Shown: in pieces, positions 51,401-63,893 of the stretch
How positions within the stretch are numbered: the first letter of the stretch is position 1
Layout of the letters: the number at the start of each line of letters is the position of its first letter
Origin: Rhytidiadelphus loreus
Taxonomy: Eukaryota; Streptophyta; Bryopsida; Hypnales; Hylocomiaceae
Length of the DNA: 64,000 nucleotides
NCBI GenBank assembly: GCA_947034895.1
Contig: OX344765.1
Location: 43,591,001 to 43,655,000 of the forward strand
Direction: 5' to 3'
Made by a program: the position numbers and the translations under genes
The notes under the pieces: generated by a model
Database searches by the model: none
Seen by the model: the letters and a program-made list of their open reading frames with translations, nothing else
Told to the model about the DNA's origin: nothing

Positions 51401-51837
51401 AGTGTGTTGGTCTACCTTACGTGGGACAAATTGGGCTAGTCCCAAACTTGTGCTTAGTGTCATGGTCCAACAAGAGCTACATTCTTAATCCAAAGCAAAT
51501 GCTAAAATTAGATTGTTGTTTGATTCAAGGGAGTAATTGCTTATTGTCTTGAATTCCAAAGCCACTGTTCACCACAAATTGGGACTCCCAAGCAAAAAAT
51601 TGAATATTGATAAGATAATGCTTTCCATAATTAAAGCATCAAGTCAAATTGATTGGGTACGGCAAGATGGTATTTAAAGCTTGATTTTTAAGGTGCCCGG
51701 GATGAGTTTGGAAGTTAGCAAGTAAATGTTAGGGACAAAATCAAGGTTGGACATGCCCTACATCGGGTTGGGCCTTTTAATAGTGAAACAATGGCAATGC
51801 TCTCCTTGAGGCTTTTATTGAGAGATTTCTATCATAA

Positions 51838-53925
51838 TAACCCTAATCCCTAAATCTTGAAGTTGAAGACTAAAGCATCTTGAAATTTTTTAGTGGCACA
51901 ACTTCCAAAGCAACTGCAAGAGCTAATGGCAAAAGTGGCAAAGGAGAGGACAATCATAACAAAAAGCGAAAGAAAAAGAAAAAGAAGGGGGATTCACCAA
52001 TCTAGAAGTAGAAGAAACAAGGCCCAACAACTAGTCAAAAAGCAAGTAGCATCTGAAGGGCACCTCCACAAAATTGGTTGCATTTCTTATGACTTCACAA
52101 AGGAACTCAAACTAGATCCCATGAGAACAATCTAGTATCGGTTCAAACCAAAGGCAACCTATTCAAAAGGACAATGATGCTATCAACATGAACGGACATT
52201 GGACTTGATGACAACCCAAATCCAAAGGCAATACTGCCTAAGAAAACCTACCACTTGAGAAAACTCTCTTGGTACTCATTAATGAGCTTGCTAATTACAC
52301 CCTTTCTTTGTTTGATAAGAAAACCTTTTGAATTAGAACGTAGGGTAACAAACACTACCATCCATAACTATAGCTCAAAAGTTTTGATTTTTTACGAAGA
52401 CTTGTCCATCAAAATGAGACCTAATTTTTTGTCCACTAGTTTAATGACAATATCTTTGTTACTACAAAGAACATCTAAGGCTAATTTATAATGTCTTGAA
52501 AGGCTTGGTAGAATTCGATGAGGAACTCTATGAATTTGATCTTCAAGGATGTTTTAACCTAACAAAAGAATGTTCTCCGAAGGCGGAAAATCTTTCTTGG
52601 GTTGCCAAAAAAGATTTGAAATATACCAAGGTGAAATTGTTGATCATTGTCCTTAAAAAAGATAATGCAATTTCATATGTCGAGCAAATAAAGAGAGCAC
52701 TCTTCACAAACTATTGAAAAAGGAGGAAGCTCGGGGGGTGTACTTAGTTCTACTATAACAAACCACGTGCGAACAAGTGGTTTCTAATCAACTATAATTT
52801 CAACCTAAAATTTTGAACATTGTTTAATAATGACTATAGCTTTCTATTGCCAAAATTTTCAACTCAAATAAAATATGAAATGATTTCTAGAAGAGGTTGA
52901 AAATGAACTAAAATGGCATGTTTTTCAACTCAAATAATTATAGAGGACACATTTAGATGACCATTGAGTCAATATTCAACTCAAAATGAGCTTTCAATAA
53001 TGAGTTATTTTTAGGAATTTTTTGTTCATTTTTTAGACAATTTTTTCTTATATAATATAGGGGTGTGAAAGTTATTTTTCAGTTAAACAGTGTATCTTTT
53101 TACTTCAAAAATTTGTAACTAATCATTATTAACAAATAAAAATATCAATAATTCAAAACATAAACTTTCAAAGTGGAAAAATCTATTCATATTTTTTTAA
53201 TTTAATTTAATTTAAAATTCAAAAAGTATATAGGGGGTCCAAAGTTTTGTTCACATGTGGTTTCTAATGGACACTGTAAATGACCTCCCCAAGGGAGGAA
53301 GCCTAGCTAGGGCATCAAATATAATCTAAGCCCAACCCTAACAACTGTCGTTTGGTAAAAGTCAAAACTATTGAGCTATAGTTATGTATGGTAGTGTTTG
53401 TGACCAAACATTCTAACTCAAAAGGGTTTTCTTATCAAATAAAGAAAAATGTAATTAGCAAAATCAATTAATGAATGCCAAAAGAGTTTTCTTGGGCGCT
53501 ATTGCCTTGGATTTGGGTTGTTGTTGAGTCTAGTCTCTGCTTCTATTAACAACACTTATTTCCTTCTAAATAGGTTGACAATTGTTTGAACCGATACCAA
53601 AATTGTACTTGAGGGGTCTAAAATTTGAGTTCCTCCGTGAAGGCATAGGAGATGCAACCGATTGTGTGGAGGTGCCCTTTGGATGCCACTTGTTTTTTGA
53701 TTGGTTGTTGGATTGTTGTTTCTTCTTTTGCTTCAGTGGATTTTCCCTCTCTTTCTTTTTCTTTTTCTTTTCCTTTTCGTTTTGATTGTCTTCTCCTTTG
53801 TCTCATTTGCCATTAGCTCTTGTAATTGCTTTGGAAGCCGTGCCACTAAAGAATTCCAAAATGCTCTAGTCTTCAATTTCAAGGGTTTAAAATTTAGAGT
53901 TATAACCCTAAATCCTAAACCCTAA
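51838..53925. repeat. Long imperfect inverted repeat (foldback) with gene-like arms
   Basis: The left arm (about 51838-52404) and the right arm (about 53345-53925) are inverted copies, roughly 570 bp each. Matching landmarks run from AACCCTAATCCCTAAATC outside, through AGAGCTAATGGCAAA, GGGCACCTCCACA and TATCGGTTCAAAC, to CATAACTATAGCTCAA inside. The same open frame appears in both arms: KKQVASEGHLHKIGCISYDF in the left arm and KKQVASKGHLHTIGCISYAF in the right. The spacer is about 940 bp, of which 572 bp is a later MITE insertion and its duplication. Another open frame (52496-52717, 73 residues) lies in the spacer. The protein source is not recognised. Confidence 0.8.
52730..53293 (+). mobile_element. 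Complete 564-bp hAT-like MITE (copy C)
   Basis: Exactly the length of copy B and nearly identical to it. Ends are CTCGGGGGGTGTACTTAG and AAATGACCTCCCCAAG. GGAGGAAG flanks it at 52722-52729 and 53294-53301, a clean 8-bp target duplication. It sits in the spacer of the long inverted repeat. Non-coding. Confidence 0.93.
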
Positions 53926-55784
53926 TCAAATCAACGAATACATTCCACAAAGCATTTGGCAAACTCACAAAATAACTCTTAATGTTGAAGAGTTAGTAGA
54001 TGTCTAGATTGTGATCATGACTCCTTTTCCAAGTGAGGCTAAGGCATCTTTTTCAAAATGTTCTGGATTTTTGAAAACAATGTAACTACACTTAATTGTG
54101 ACCAAATAAGTAATTTAGCAATGAGTGTTTCTCTTAACCAATGATTTATTGTTGGATCTTGCTAGAAGTCAAAAGATAATTCTTGATTCTTGTCTTCAAC
54201 ATTTTTCGGACACAATATGAATAAACTTAGAATTTTCAAAGTACTATTGCATTTTGGAAGGGGTAGCCATTGTATGGATGTTGCTTTTAACACTACAAGG
54301 GGACTCAAAACCAAGATCAAAGAATGTTGTTTATATTGTTGATTAAATGTTACTATCAATTTAGCTATGTTTGGGTTGTTGCTTTGGGAATGTTTATACC
54401 TTGCATTGGAATTGTCTACTCACATCTTGTATGAAATGTTTCAATGAATATTTTGCTTCATTAAACTCATTCTAATAACATTATTTATCAAAAAAGTAAT
54501 AATAGTATTATTTATTATTATTTAATTTATTACCATAGAATCCAATTTTCTACACATAATACTATAATTTCATGTAATACCACATTTTGTGAGACATAAA
54601 ATAAACCATACAATATTTGATATACATCAAAATTGGGTACATTGTATACATTGTACAATACAATGTTAATAGTATTTAGAGAATTGAGCAATTATGTACC
54701 TTCTGGCCCCCTCTATTTTAACTAAAATTATGGAACAATGCCTTCACGTGGAAACAAATGTGAGATCAACATTAATTTAGACCAATTGAAGCAAATTTTG
54801 ATTGTTGAATGTTATTTGTGGGTGAGACACTACTCATAAATGTTATTTTTTTTTTACTGAAATGTGGTTTAAGAAATAGAATGTGGCTTTGAGAAACCTT
54901 GTTTATCCTTGTAATTCCTAACACTAAAAATAGTTGTGCCAATAAAAGCACCTCTAGGTTCTTAGGAATACAAGTTGTACATTTTAGACAAGAATTTGTA
55001 GGGGTCAAAATAAATTGCGCTTACCTTACAAATTTTACTCACAATTCTCAACAAAGGTAAGATGCAATGCCTTCCCTAACCCTTAAACATCGAGGAGGAC
55101 GTTTGGCGTCGGATGGATGACACAGGGAATCCTTGTAGTAGGACAAGAAGTGCAACTATTCATCCTCGGAATTTTGTTGTGAAAAGGGGAAGTCTTCTAT
55201 AGTGGTTTGACTTCCAATGAGTGCTTTTGCTATTTCTGAAGCCCATGATTCACACGGTAATGAAAAAGGATGGTTTCCAAGGTCCTTTAAGGGTTAATCC
55301 TCACATTAAATATTTAAAGCAGACAATGCTTTGCTATGAATCACTGCACATCCATATCCAGAAGACACTGTTGTCGCAAGATAGCAAAAGAGGAAGTTAT
55401 TGGTTGCAACAACCACGAATCGAAAGGAACTTTTTCCTCAAATGCTTCTCCTAAATGAAGAGCTCTGATCATATTCGAAGACTCCTTTGAATTCGAAGTC
55501 TGTTTGTTCAATACCCCACTCTAAGGTCCCCAAGATACTGGCAAAAAAAATCCAAAACTGTGTGCTTGCTCCCTCTCGAGTTATGACTTTATTCTGGAGT
55601 GCAACTTCCTCAAATCTACGAAATCATAACAATGTACACTTAACTTAAAACCTCTTTATTATGACCTTTCAAATGATATTGTGGAACATCTTGCTCGCTT
55701 ACGTTACCACAGTATCGGTGATTGTAGCACTTGCCAAACATTCAAACTCTGTCACGATGAAAGTTGGGACCCCGAGTAATAAGA
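53926..55784. other. AT-rich intergenic, no gene recognised
   Basis: Only short open frames. The 55.0-55.78 kb part is more balanced and may contain MLO 3' untranslated sequence. Confidence 0.5.
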
Positions 55785-58700
55785 TTAAAGAGGTTTGTGT
55801 GAGATGATCTTAAGGTAATCAGTGTGCGACTCAGCACCTTGTTGCCTCGGGGTTCTTCCTGGCGTCCTTGCTGAAGGCTGCCCTGGGCCATCCCTGTTAT
55901 TTTGTTGCAAACATTGGCGTGAAGTAAGTGTTTGTATCATCATAATCTTGACAAAGCCCATGTGAGCGAACATTGGTCATTAGGTTATCCTTGCAGGTGA
56001 TATAATATATCACTCTCTCTATCTCAAAATAAGTCTCTGCTTTGTTGTTGAAAACCGTTTGATAACAATTTCATTGCTCATATTGTGTAAAGCATAAATT
56101 TTCGAATGGTACAAATTCTTCATTTTGTGAGCATCAGCATTACTTGGCACAATATTATTGCTTCAAATATTGGTATGATAAAGTTATTAATACAAAGAAC
56201 TTGTCTGGCCAGTAACAACACTTGTGGGCTTACCTTCTTAGGGAATGATCTTCCATGATGACCTGCAGTGGGGGTTGAAAGGAACTGTCTTCAGAGTGTT
56301 TGGGTCTGAGAGACTGCTCCTCAGCGTCACCTGATCCATTCTTCTTGTGGCTAAAGCTAAATAACGTCCCCAGCTTCAGCCTTTTCTTGGCGCCCTTGTG
56401 CCAAACTTGTAAGGCATTGCCTACCTGGGTTGGTAGAACAGCAGGTTTGAAGTTGGTGCCCATCTGCGACCCACATAAGGATTGGCTGATTAGTTTCTCG
56501 TTTTTCCAAGTTTGAGTTTTGAAGCGAATATGGTAATTCTTTTGTTAGCTTAGCTAACTAACGAAGGCTAATCCATTATTACAATGTTTTTTCTGCTCAA
56601 TGTGATCCCTTTTGATCAACTATAAAGTACAAATTAACCTGGACTTTTAAGATTCAATGGATGACGAGGAATTATGTCCAAGAACCTTCTCGAGCTTCCT
56701 GGATTTTGGAGGTTAAGGATTCTATGGAATAACTTGGCATTATGTCCAATAACCTTTCAACTCTGAGAGATTGAAGTTTTAATTGGGACAACTTGGCATG
56801 ATATCCAATAACATTCTCAAGCTTCTCGGTTCTATCTTTGGAGGTTGTTGAAGTAGAGATTGTTCTTTGGCAAAGTAAACCAGATGGAAATCAATGCTTA
56901 GTATTTGGAGTCCGGAAAAAGAGCCCATACCTGAGAAACAAGAGCATAGAGTGGCAATGTGCATGCACTAACAAAGAGTTGGACTCCCAATCTGATCAAG
57001 CCAATCAATTTGAAATTAGCGCAGGTTGTGTAAAATTGTGTGTCCTAACATTGCAGTAATTAATATTGAGTTTTAATTGAGTCCTACCCAATGAACACCA
57101 AGCATGAACCCAAATTCCATCAATCAGAGAACCAAATGGATGGGCAACAGAACCGTACCCCACTCCTAAGCGGATGTACACAAAGGCCTTGTTATGCTCC
57201 AGAAGACAGGTGTGAAACCCGAACGCCCACTGTGTAGAAGAAATCATACATACTGGTAATCAGCTTCATCCTACTTAAGTCCGAGATTCAATTAGAGAAA
57301 GGTTTCAGAACTCAAAGGTAAGTTATTGACTTTGAGCCTCATAGAGGGATCAATGAAATGTCTTGGAGAATATTCTAAAATGAATACCGGTACATTCCAA
57401 TAGTTGCAAGTAAACACTTCTAAGTTTTATCTTAATCTTTAAACACTTCTAAGTTTTATATGCATATCACTTACCTCAATTTCATCAAATTTGTCAAAAT
57501 GAAAGGTTGTTTTCTGAAGATTCAATCATTATATTAGATTATTGAGAAGTTATTTGAACAAAACATCACCCTAACCTGAAGCACTCTATTCTTCATGCAA
57601 CTCAACTCCCTCTGGTTCCTAATTACGAGGCCTTTGCCTAATATGCCAATTTTGTGATATTACACCATGTAATGAACATGACTATGTTTGCAGTTGTGTA
57701 GTGACTCATAAATGTGGAAGTAGCAAATTAATAAATAAATAAAAGTTTGAATCTAAAGCACCGCAGATTATCAACCTGTGAAATGGACTGAGAGTTGCTT
57801 GGATCACTGTGATTACTTACCACATGCCAAAGAAAAGTAGCCAGCTCAAACGCATTCTGCAACAAGCATTGCAGACAATCACTTGAGCAGAGACACAATG
57901 CCATCGTTTGCTCTAAAATCTCGATGCTGCAGATATTAAAAGATGTAAAGTGGATCCCAGAATTTTTTTTTAAAGGAAATGGTTCTGTAGAGCAGGGACA
58001 TACTTGGAACATGACCAAGTGCAGGACTAAAAGCAGTAGCTCAGGTCGGCCAAACCAGAACAACTGATCCCGTGGTTGCATCAATTGTCCCAAGTAAGCG
58101 TCAGGTACACTGGCATTCTCAATTGCTAAAGTGGTGACCACATGCTGCAGCTTTGCACCAATGGCCAAAACTAGCTGCAACATTCACATCCAAAAATTTA
58201 AAACAACAATTAAACCATTAGAGGTGTCAGAGTTCAAAAATTGTGCTTCAAAATGGAGACTGTGTTTGTTTTTCAATTTTAAAATCTCTGCAAGGGAGCT
58301 AGTACTTTGAAACAATATTCTATCAATGGCTCAAAATTGCGTGGGTCTAGACTTGGAAACAAACAGCACAATTGAGTGCTTGAAAATTGCTAACTCTGAC
58401 ATTGTATGCCATTTCAATCTTCCTTTCAATCAGACTCAAAATTTGTTACTTGTTGTAATTGCAGGAGTATCTAAATCTGTATGCATGGAAATTAATCAAC
58501 AATTGATTCGGTGGACTCAGATTGTGAATGTTGCTTACAATGACGGGAATGAATGCCGTCCAGAAATACAAGTAGACACCTGCACGCACAATCCTCGAAT
58601 TTTTCGCATTCTTGATAGTAAGCAACATACAAATGATTGAATTGTCGTATTAATGAGAAGGAATAAACCCAGACTTTTTTTTTGGTTAAGATTCATACCG

Positions 58701-61642
58701 CTAACGTTGAAGAGGATGAACACTAGGACGAAGATCCATAGTTTCACGCTGCAGCAGCAAACAAACCCCATCAAAAGAATACTTCAGAACAATAATGAAA
58801 TTTACAATAGTCGAAGCGAATTGAATCCCATTTCTGTAGAGGTGACAACTAAGCATTGGATATGACAAGCATGATCACATTTCTTAAAATTATCCTCCTT
58901 ATATCCTTCTTTTGAAAACCTCAATTAAGCACAAATGAACAAATATCCGACCGTATATCTGGTAACCTTAAAGTACTACGTACCTTGTTGAGGAAACAAA
59001 ATTATTAGCCACAGGGGCTAGAGAAGCATGTTATTATTTCTCATAACAAAGGTTCTACTTCAAGTTACCATATTGGTGTCTGCAAAAAAAGAAGTTGCAT
59101 AATTACAACGGACCATGTATGCATCGAAGTCATAGTCGTCCCGCAGGTGATGATTCTGCCCAGCTCAAACCAGTCACAACACACATTATTTAAATAATCA
59201 CACTCGTATTGTAGCCATGAATCATCAAAATTTGCAATCTGAACTGGGGTAACGGTGGAATTTGAAACTCACTGCAGTGAAGCCTTGACGGAGAGTGATG
59301 TAGTCTGCACAAGGAATGTAAAGCTGCTGGAAGAAGCATACTTGTTACAGTTCAAATTAATTTTCGAGGATTTCAGTTCATTACATCATACTTAGACTAC
59401 AAGTATACAAAAGCTCATATTTCAGAAGCTATTACCAATTCTGTGTTTCTTTTCATTGTTATATGGTACAAGGACACCAGTTGAAAGAATGGTATGAACC
59501 TTGTCAGAGAGGCATTCTGATGTATCTGGTCGTCAATTTCGTTATAACTTTGAGCAATCTTGGGTGCTATTTCATTGTCATATCCATCTGCTCAAAGCCC
59601 TAAAAACTAGACACTCAGGTATAGATTTACGTTCACTTTGCGTGCCTTGAAAAAGTGCCAAAGTCGTAAAATTCTTCCAAATTAATGAAATTGACTTCAG
59701 TCCTTAATATGCAATAACTTTCATCAGAAATTAAACAAAGATAATGGTGTGCAAACGAACTCACCACCCACACAGTGAGCACATTTTGGCTGCAACACTT
59801 GGAGGAATGGTATTCTTGGAAGGTAGATTTACGCGTATAAGTTATACTACTAACAATATCTGCATGAACACGTTGCTTCAGAGATTAGAATGATTCTCAA
59901 CATCACGGGCTCGTTGACTTGAAGCAATCTCTGTCAATGGGCGAGCTAGATAGTTACCATCCAAATAATTATGTCCTCGCGCTTCTTGTTGTGCTTCTTT
60001 CTCCCACTTCTTCCAACTGTGCACCTGGCAGATAGATTTCAATCTGAGTCAAACTATGAACGATGAATTCGAAAGTATCTATGAAAGTTTGCACCTCAAT
60101 TGTTGATAAACTATTCATTTAATGTCGAGGGTTTTTCTGTCACTTGTACCTTCCAGAGCGTGAGACCCATGGTGAGGAAAGAGTAGATGACATGGACGAT
60201 AGCTAGCAGGAACATGAAAATGTGGAGCTGATGGAGACCTTCTGTCGTAATGGCTTGCTCATAACCCTGACTTCACCCAAAAAGTATTAGAAGGGATAAA
60301 AAACAGTGAGATTCTGCTAACGAAGAGTTACTCATGTCAAATTATAGAAAATCAAACAATATTAAAGCTCAATTTATATACTCTCCTTAAATTGAGCTCA
60401 ACTTTACAAGAGGAGGTGCTCCTTTTCATGCCAGTTGAGAGGGGGCTCAACAAGGATATACTGTTGTGAAGAGATATATCTGTTAAATACACATTTTATG
60501 AATTCCACAAAGAATCCGGAATTGGTTACAAGCATGTAAGTTGTAAATAGGTAAGCAAGTCTACAATTTCAAGGACGAATTATTTATATTGATTCGACAG
60601 TTTCCCAATTTCCGATTAAGCAGTTCTTCTTGCTAAGAAAACTAGAACCAGAAGCAGATTTTAGTTTAGTAAAATTGCACAAACCATTGCCAAATAACCC
60701 ACTGAAAACTGCCAATGCAATAATTATTTAATCTCTCATTGAAGGAAATCAAATACCTCTCTACAAACTCCCTTGGGTGGGTATTCAATGCCGACTGGCT
60801 CATGGAGTCGCGTCTTGAAATCACAAGGGGTGAAGGTATTATACCACGAAGTCCTCACACAGATCTTAGCAACCGGATTTTGCAACAGCGCAAGTGAAAT
60901 GAATCCCACCAACATCAGCTCTGCCAAATTGTTACAAGAATTCACTTGGTCATACTTGAGGAAGAAATTCTTTCTTAATTGCAATACTAGTCCTGGAAAG
61001 AACTGATTCCTATGTACTGTACAGTACAAGCATCCGAAAAGATTTTTGCAGTTGTACAAACTCAAGTCTAGAATTCTGGTCGCAGTTCTTAAGGATTAAC
61101 CACTTGTGTACCTCATTTTTGGCATTTGGGAAATTGTTAATTTAAACATTGAATATTGCGTTAAGTTCTATTCTGAAACTCAGATAAGGTACACGTACTA
61201 AAAAGAACCTAGTCTAACTGAAGCTGTTCACAAGGTACTTTTAAGAGTTTCCCAGTTTGGTAATGAAAAACGGAATTATTAGCACTTTGGAGGTGGTAAT
61301 GGTTCAATGGAGATGGTAATCTCTGTATCATTTCGTCCATAGTAAACTCTTCAAACTCCCTTGCGGTTGAAATTAGAGAAAATTTAGCGAGAGGTAGCTA
61401 GTGAGAGTTTGTGAAAATTACTTAGTTTTTCAGATCTATCAATGTACCAAATTCTCTCCACTAATCGAGTTAATTGGCATGAAATCCTCAATCAAAGAGA
61501 AGTGGAATAAATTGCTTACAAGGCCAAGCCAGTGCAGGCTGCGCTCAAAGACATGTGAGATGATGACGAAGCAAGAGATGATTGTCACCACGGCCCATGT
61601 GGGAACGTACTCCAGGGTCTCTCCAGCCTTGGCCTCCACCAT
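55785..61642 (-). CDS. MLO: MLO-family seven-transmembrane protein, at least 16 exons
   Basis: MLO proteins are plasma-membrane, calmodulin-binding proteins. Some act as calcium channels and some are powdery-mildew susceptibility factors. Exons seen: 61642-61520, 60920-60757, 60266-60150, 60024-59958, 59859-59761, 59340-59273, 59155-59107, 59017-58984, 58748-58699, 58579-58539, 58174-58004, 57856-57821, 57229-57159, 56967-56931, 56463-56234, 55893-55785. Family landmarks in order: ETLEYVPTWAV, ELMLVGFISL, EGLHQLHIFMFLLAIVHV, SWKKWEKEA, CFFQQLY, DYITLRQGF, YFWTAFIP, GAKLQHVV, QNAFELATFLW, TLPLYALVSQMG and calmodulin-binding ALQVWHKGAKKRLKLG. About 490 residues are accounted for. One short exon after exon 1 (the family's basic loop) is not identified. 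The 59761 donor is weak; 59765 has a better donor but breaks the frame. The segment before TLPLY seems about seven residues short. Confidence 0.9.
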
Positions 61643-63823
61643 CTTCAATCCCCACCTTTAATCCTACTTCTTCCACTAGTGTTTTTCAAGATAAATAACC
61701 GTCTGTAGCTCAAATCAAAAGCGCCAACAATCTAAAGCGCAAAGAATCATAACATTCTTGAGAAGCTATCTTTAACACTCCTGACAAAAAAAATAAAAAT
61801 TGGGCACAGCATTGCCTCCGTTGGAAAAGAAAACACAGATCTCACTAATTAAGTACCATGCAGTTGTAAGCTCTCTTCTTGTAATAAATGCCGGACTTTA
61901 GATTGAGTCTCTTGTTTTGGTTCCCATCTGCAGAGTTTCCAAAACTTCTCAAGACCGTTACGTTATGTTATATAAAAAATAAACACAGATTTTACGCTGC
62001 CGCAGCACAGCTTGCATCCCTGTTTCGTATCTACAAGACCTATGCACACAAGACTACAAGACGAGCTCTTGTTGATGCTCACCGGGGTCATTATAAATGC
62101 ATTGCAACGTGCTCTGTGGTAGCACCACCAAAGGCATTCAGAGCCTGCATGTGGGAGAAGAAATTCATGCTTCAAGTTGAATGATCTGCAGGACTATGCG
62201 GATTTGAATGTTCACTGAAGCTGTGCACGTACGAAGGCAGTACACAAGTACGAAGATTCAAACCTACGTACTTGAATGTCGATCCTCATTTCAATTGACT
62301 TCTGAGCAAGCTAGCATCTCCTCGACTTGGCCGCTGGTAGGTAGAGACTTTTTTGCCCTACCTTCTAGTAAACGGCTGTTGGTTTTGAAAGCAGTCCAGT
62401 TGTGCTGTGGGTTTGATTCCCACCATTCCTTATGCAAAGTCATCTACGAAACTTCTGATATTTCCGTAAGTGAAACGAGGATAATCACCCTGTGCCAAAG
62501 ATGGGTTAGTATAATACGTACTTGGTGTATACATTATGTTAATAATTAGGTGAGAATTGAAGCTTTCTACTTTAACCCCTAAGCGCGTCGACGTCCAAAA
62601 TGTGGACGACGCACAGAAGGGAAGCGGTGCCAGTCATAACTTCAGTAGTTTTTTCATCCATCCTTTTTTGTGGAGACAGGTGGGAGAGTGTTCTATTGGA
62701 AAAATCAAAGGCCTTCCTCAAATACGACGACAATATTTTTCAGTAAATGGAGATGGCAAGAGATGTCTGGAAAAGCAAAAAAATTTGTGTGCCCATTCAT
62801 AGTATCAATAACATGATAGAAAAAAAAAAAAAATTGTCCTATTGTAGCTTGCTGCCCTGGCAAGGACAGTTGTACATATACTGCCATCACTATGTTTGGA
62901 TTTTTTTTGGTACAATTCTATCAATACTCAACAATTATTACAGATGTACGACAAACATGCATTGTGTCAAGACGAAGTGTAGAGGGCAAGGCAAAAAAGA
63001 ATTACACTTGTCACTAAGTTGTGAGATTTCGTGAACAAGGAATTTTCAATTCAAGACATTGTCGGCTGATTCTTCAATGTAGACACCAAACCAATGAAGA
63101 ACTTCATTGGCAGTACTTAGTACAAAGATGCCTAGAGGAAAATGTGATGCCTACCTCTAAAGAGTGCTTCTGTACAAACAACAAATTCTGGAATACTCTT
63201 TGGCATGGGAAATTCAATAGTGCATCCTACAGGAGCACATTGCTGCTAGAAGTAGCATGTACAAAACCTACAGTAGGGATTAGTCTCAGCTACCTGTACA
63301 AAGAATCCACCTTAGTACACAGGCATTCATATCAATTATATTTGTAATGCGCCAATTGAACTGAAGCCGTCAATTGCATTCAAGAAGTTTGTAGTACCTC
63401 CTTGTGAAACACTCCAACAAGATGAATAAAAAGAAATGGTATATAGTGCAGTAATCCACCACAGTCACCATTCGTTTTACAACCTCACAAATCAGTACGC
63501 AACAAAGTGAAGTTCACTAATACGTAGTTCCAAAGTTGAAGAGTAGTGTTCCTGTAGCTTCCTTCCAATACTGTAGTTTTCTGCCGGTACAGTTGAAATG
63601 TGAGTGACATTAGATTTGTTATCATCAACCCTAACTATCTTAGTTCTCCATTACTGAAATCAGCCACGATTAGCAGTTCAGCATTAGACCGTTGTCGTTA
63701 CTGTTGCACCCATTTGCAAATTTGTATATGCATAGAAGTGACATCAAAATAATGCAGAGCATTGTCCACAAATGTGATTGAGAAGTGTTCACACATGTAG
63801 CAACCGTATTCATCGATCTGTTA
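61643..63823. other. MLO upstream region and intergenic DNA, no gene recognised
   Basis: Short open frames on both strands (largest 113 codons at 62208-62549) have no recognisable domain. The last 400 bases before 63824 could be 3' untranslated sequence of the gene suspected at the right edge. Confidence 0.4.
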
Positions 63824-63893
63824 TTAGAAGTAGTCCTTGACCTTCTCCTTCGCGTAGTCTTGAACATCGTATTGTCTCCGTTGTTTGCTATTA
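63824..63893 (-). CDS. Possible terminal exon of a gene extending past the window
   Basis: On the minus strand a pyrimidine-rich acceptor (CCTTCTGAACTTTTCAG) is followed by one base and 22 sense codons, then TAA. The encoded tail is highly charged and ends QYDVQDYAKEKVKDYF. This has the feel of a real protein C-terminus, but it is short, I do not recognise the protein, and the upstream exons are outside the window or not visible. Alternative: chance open frame. Confidence 0.3.

Noticed and set aside
52496..52717. 73-codon frame in the spacer of the inverted repeat as an independent gene
   Set aside because: Unrecognised and short; more likely the continuation of the same decayed coding segment that forms the arms.
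59881..59940. Extra MLO exon encoding EIASSQRAR
   Set aside because: It would need a 47-bp intron on one side; direct splicing from 59958 to 59859 over a 98-bp intron is in frame and simpler.
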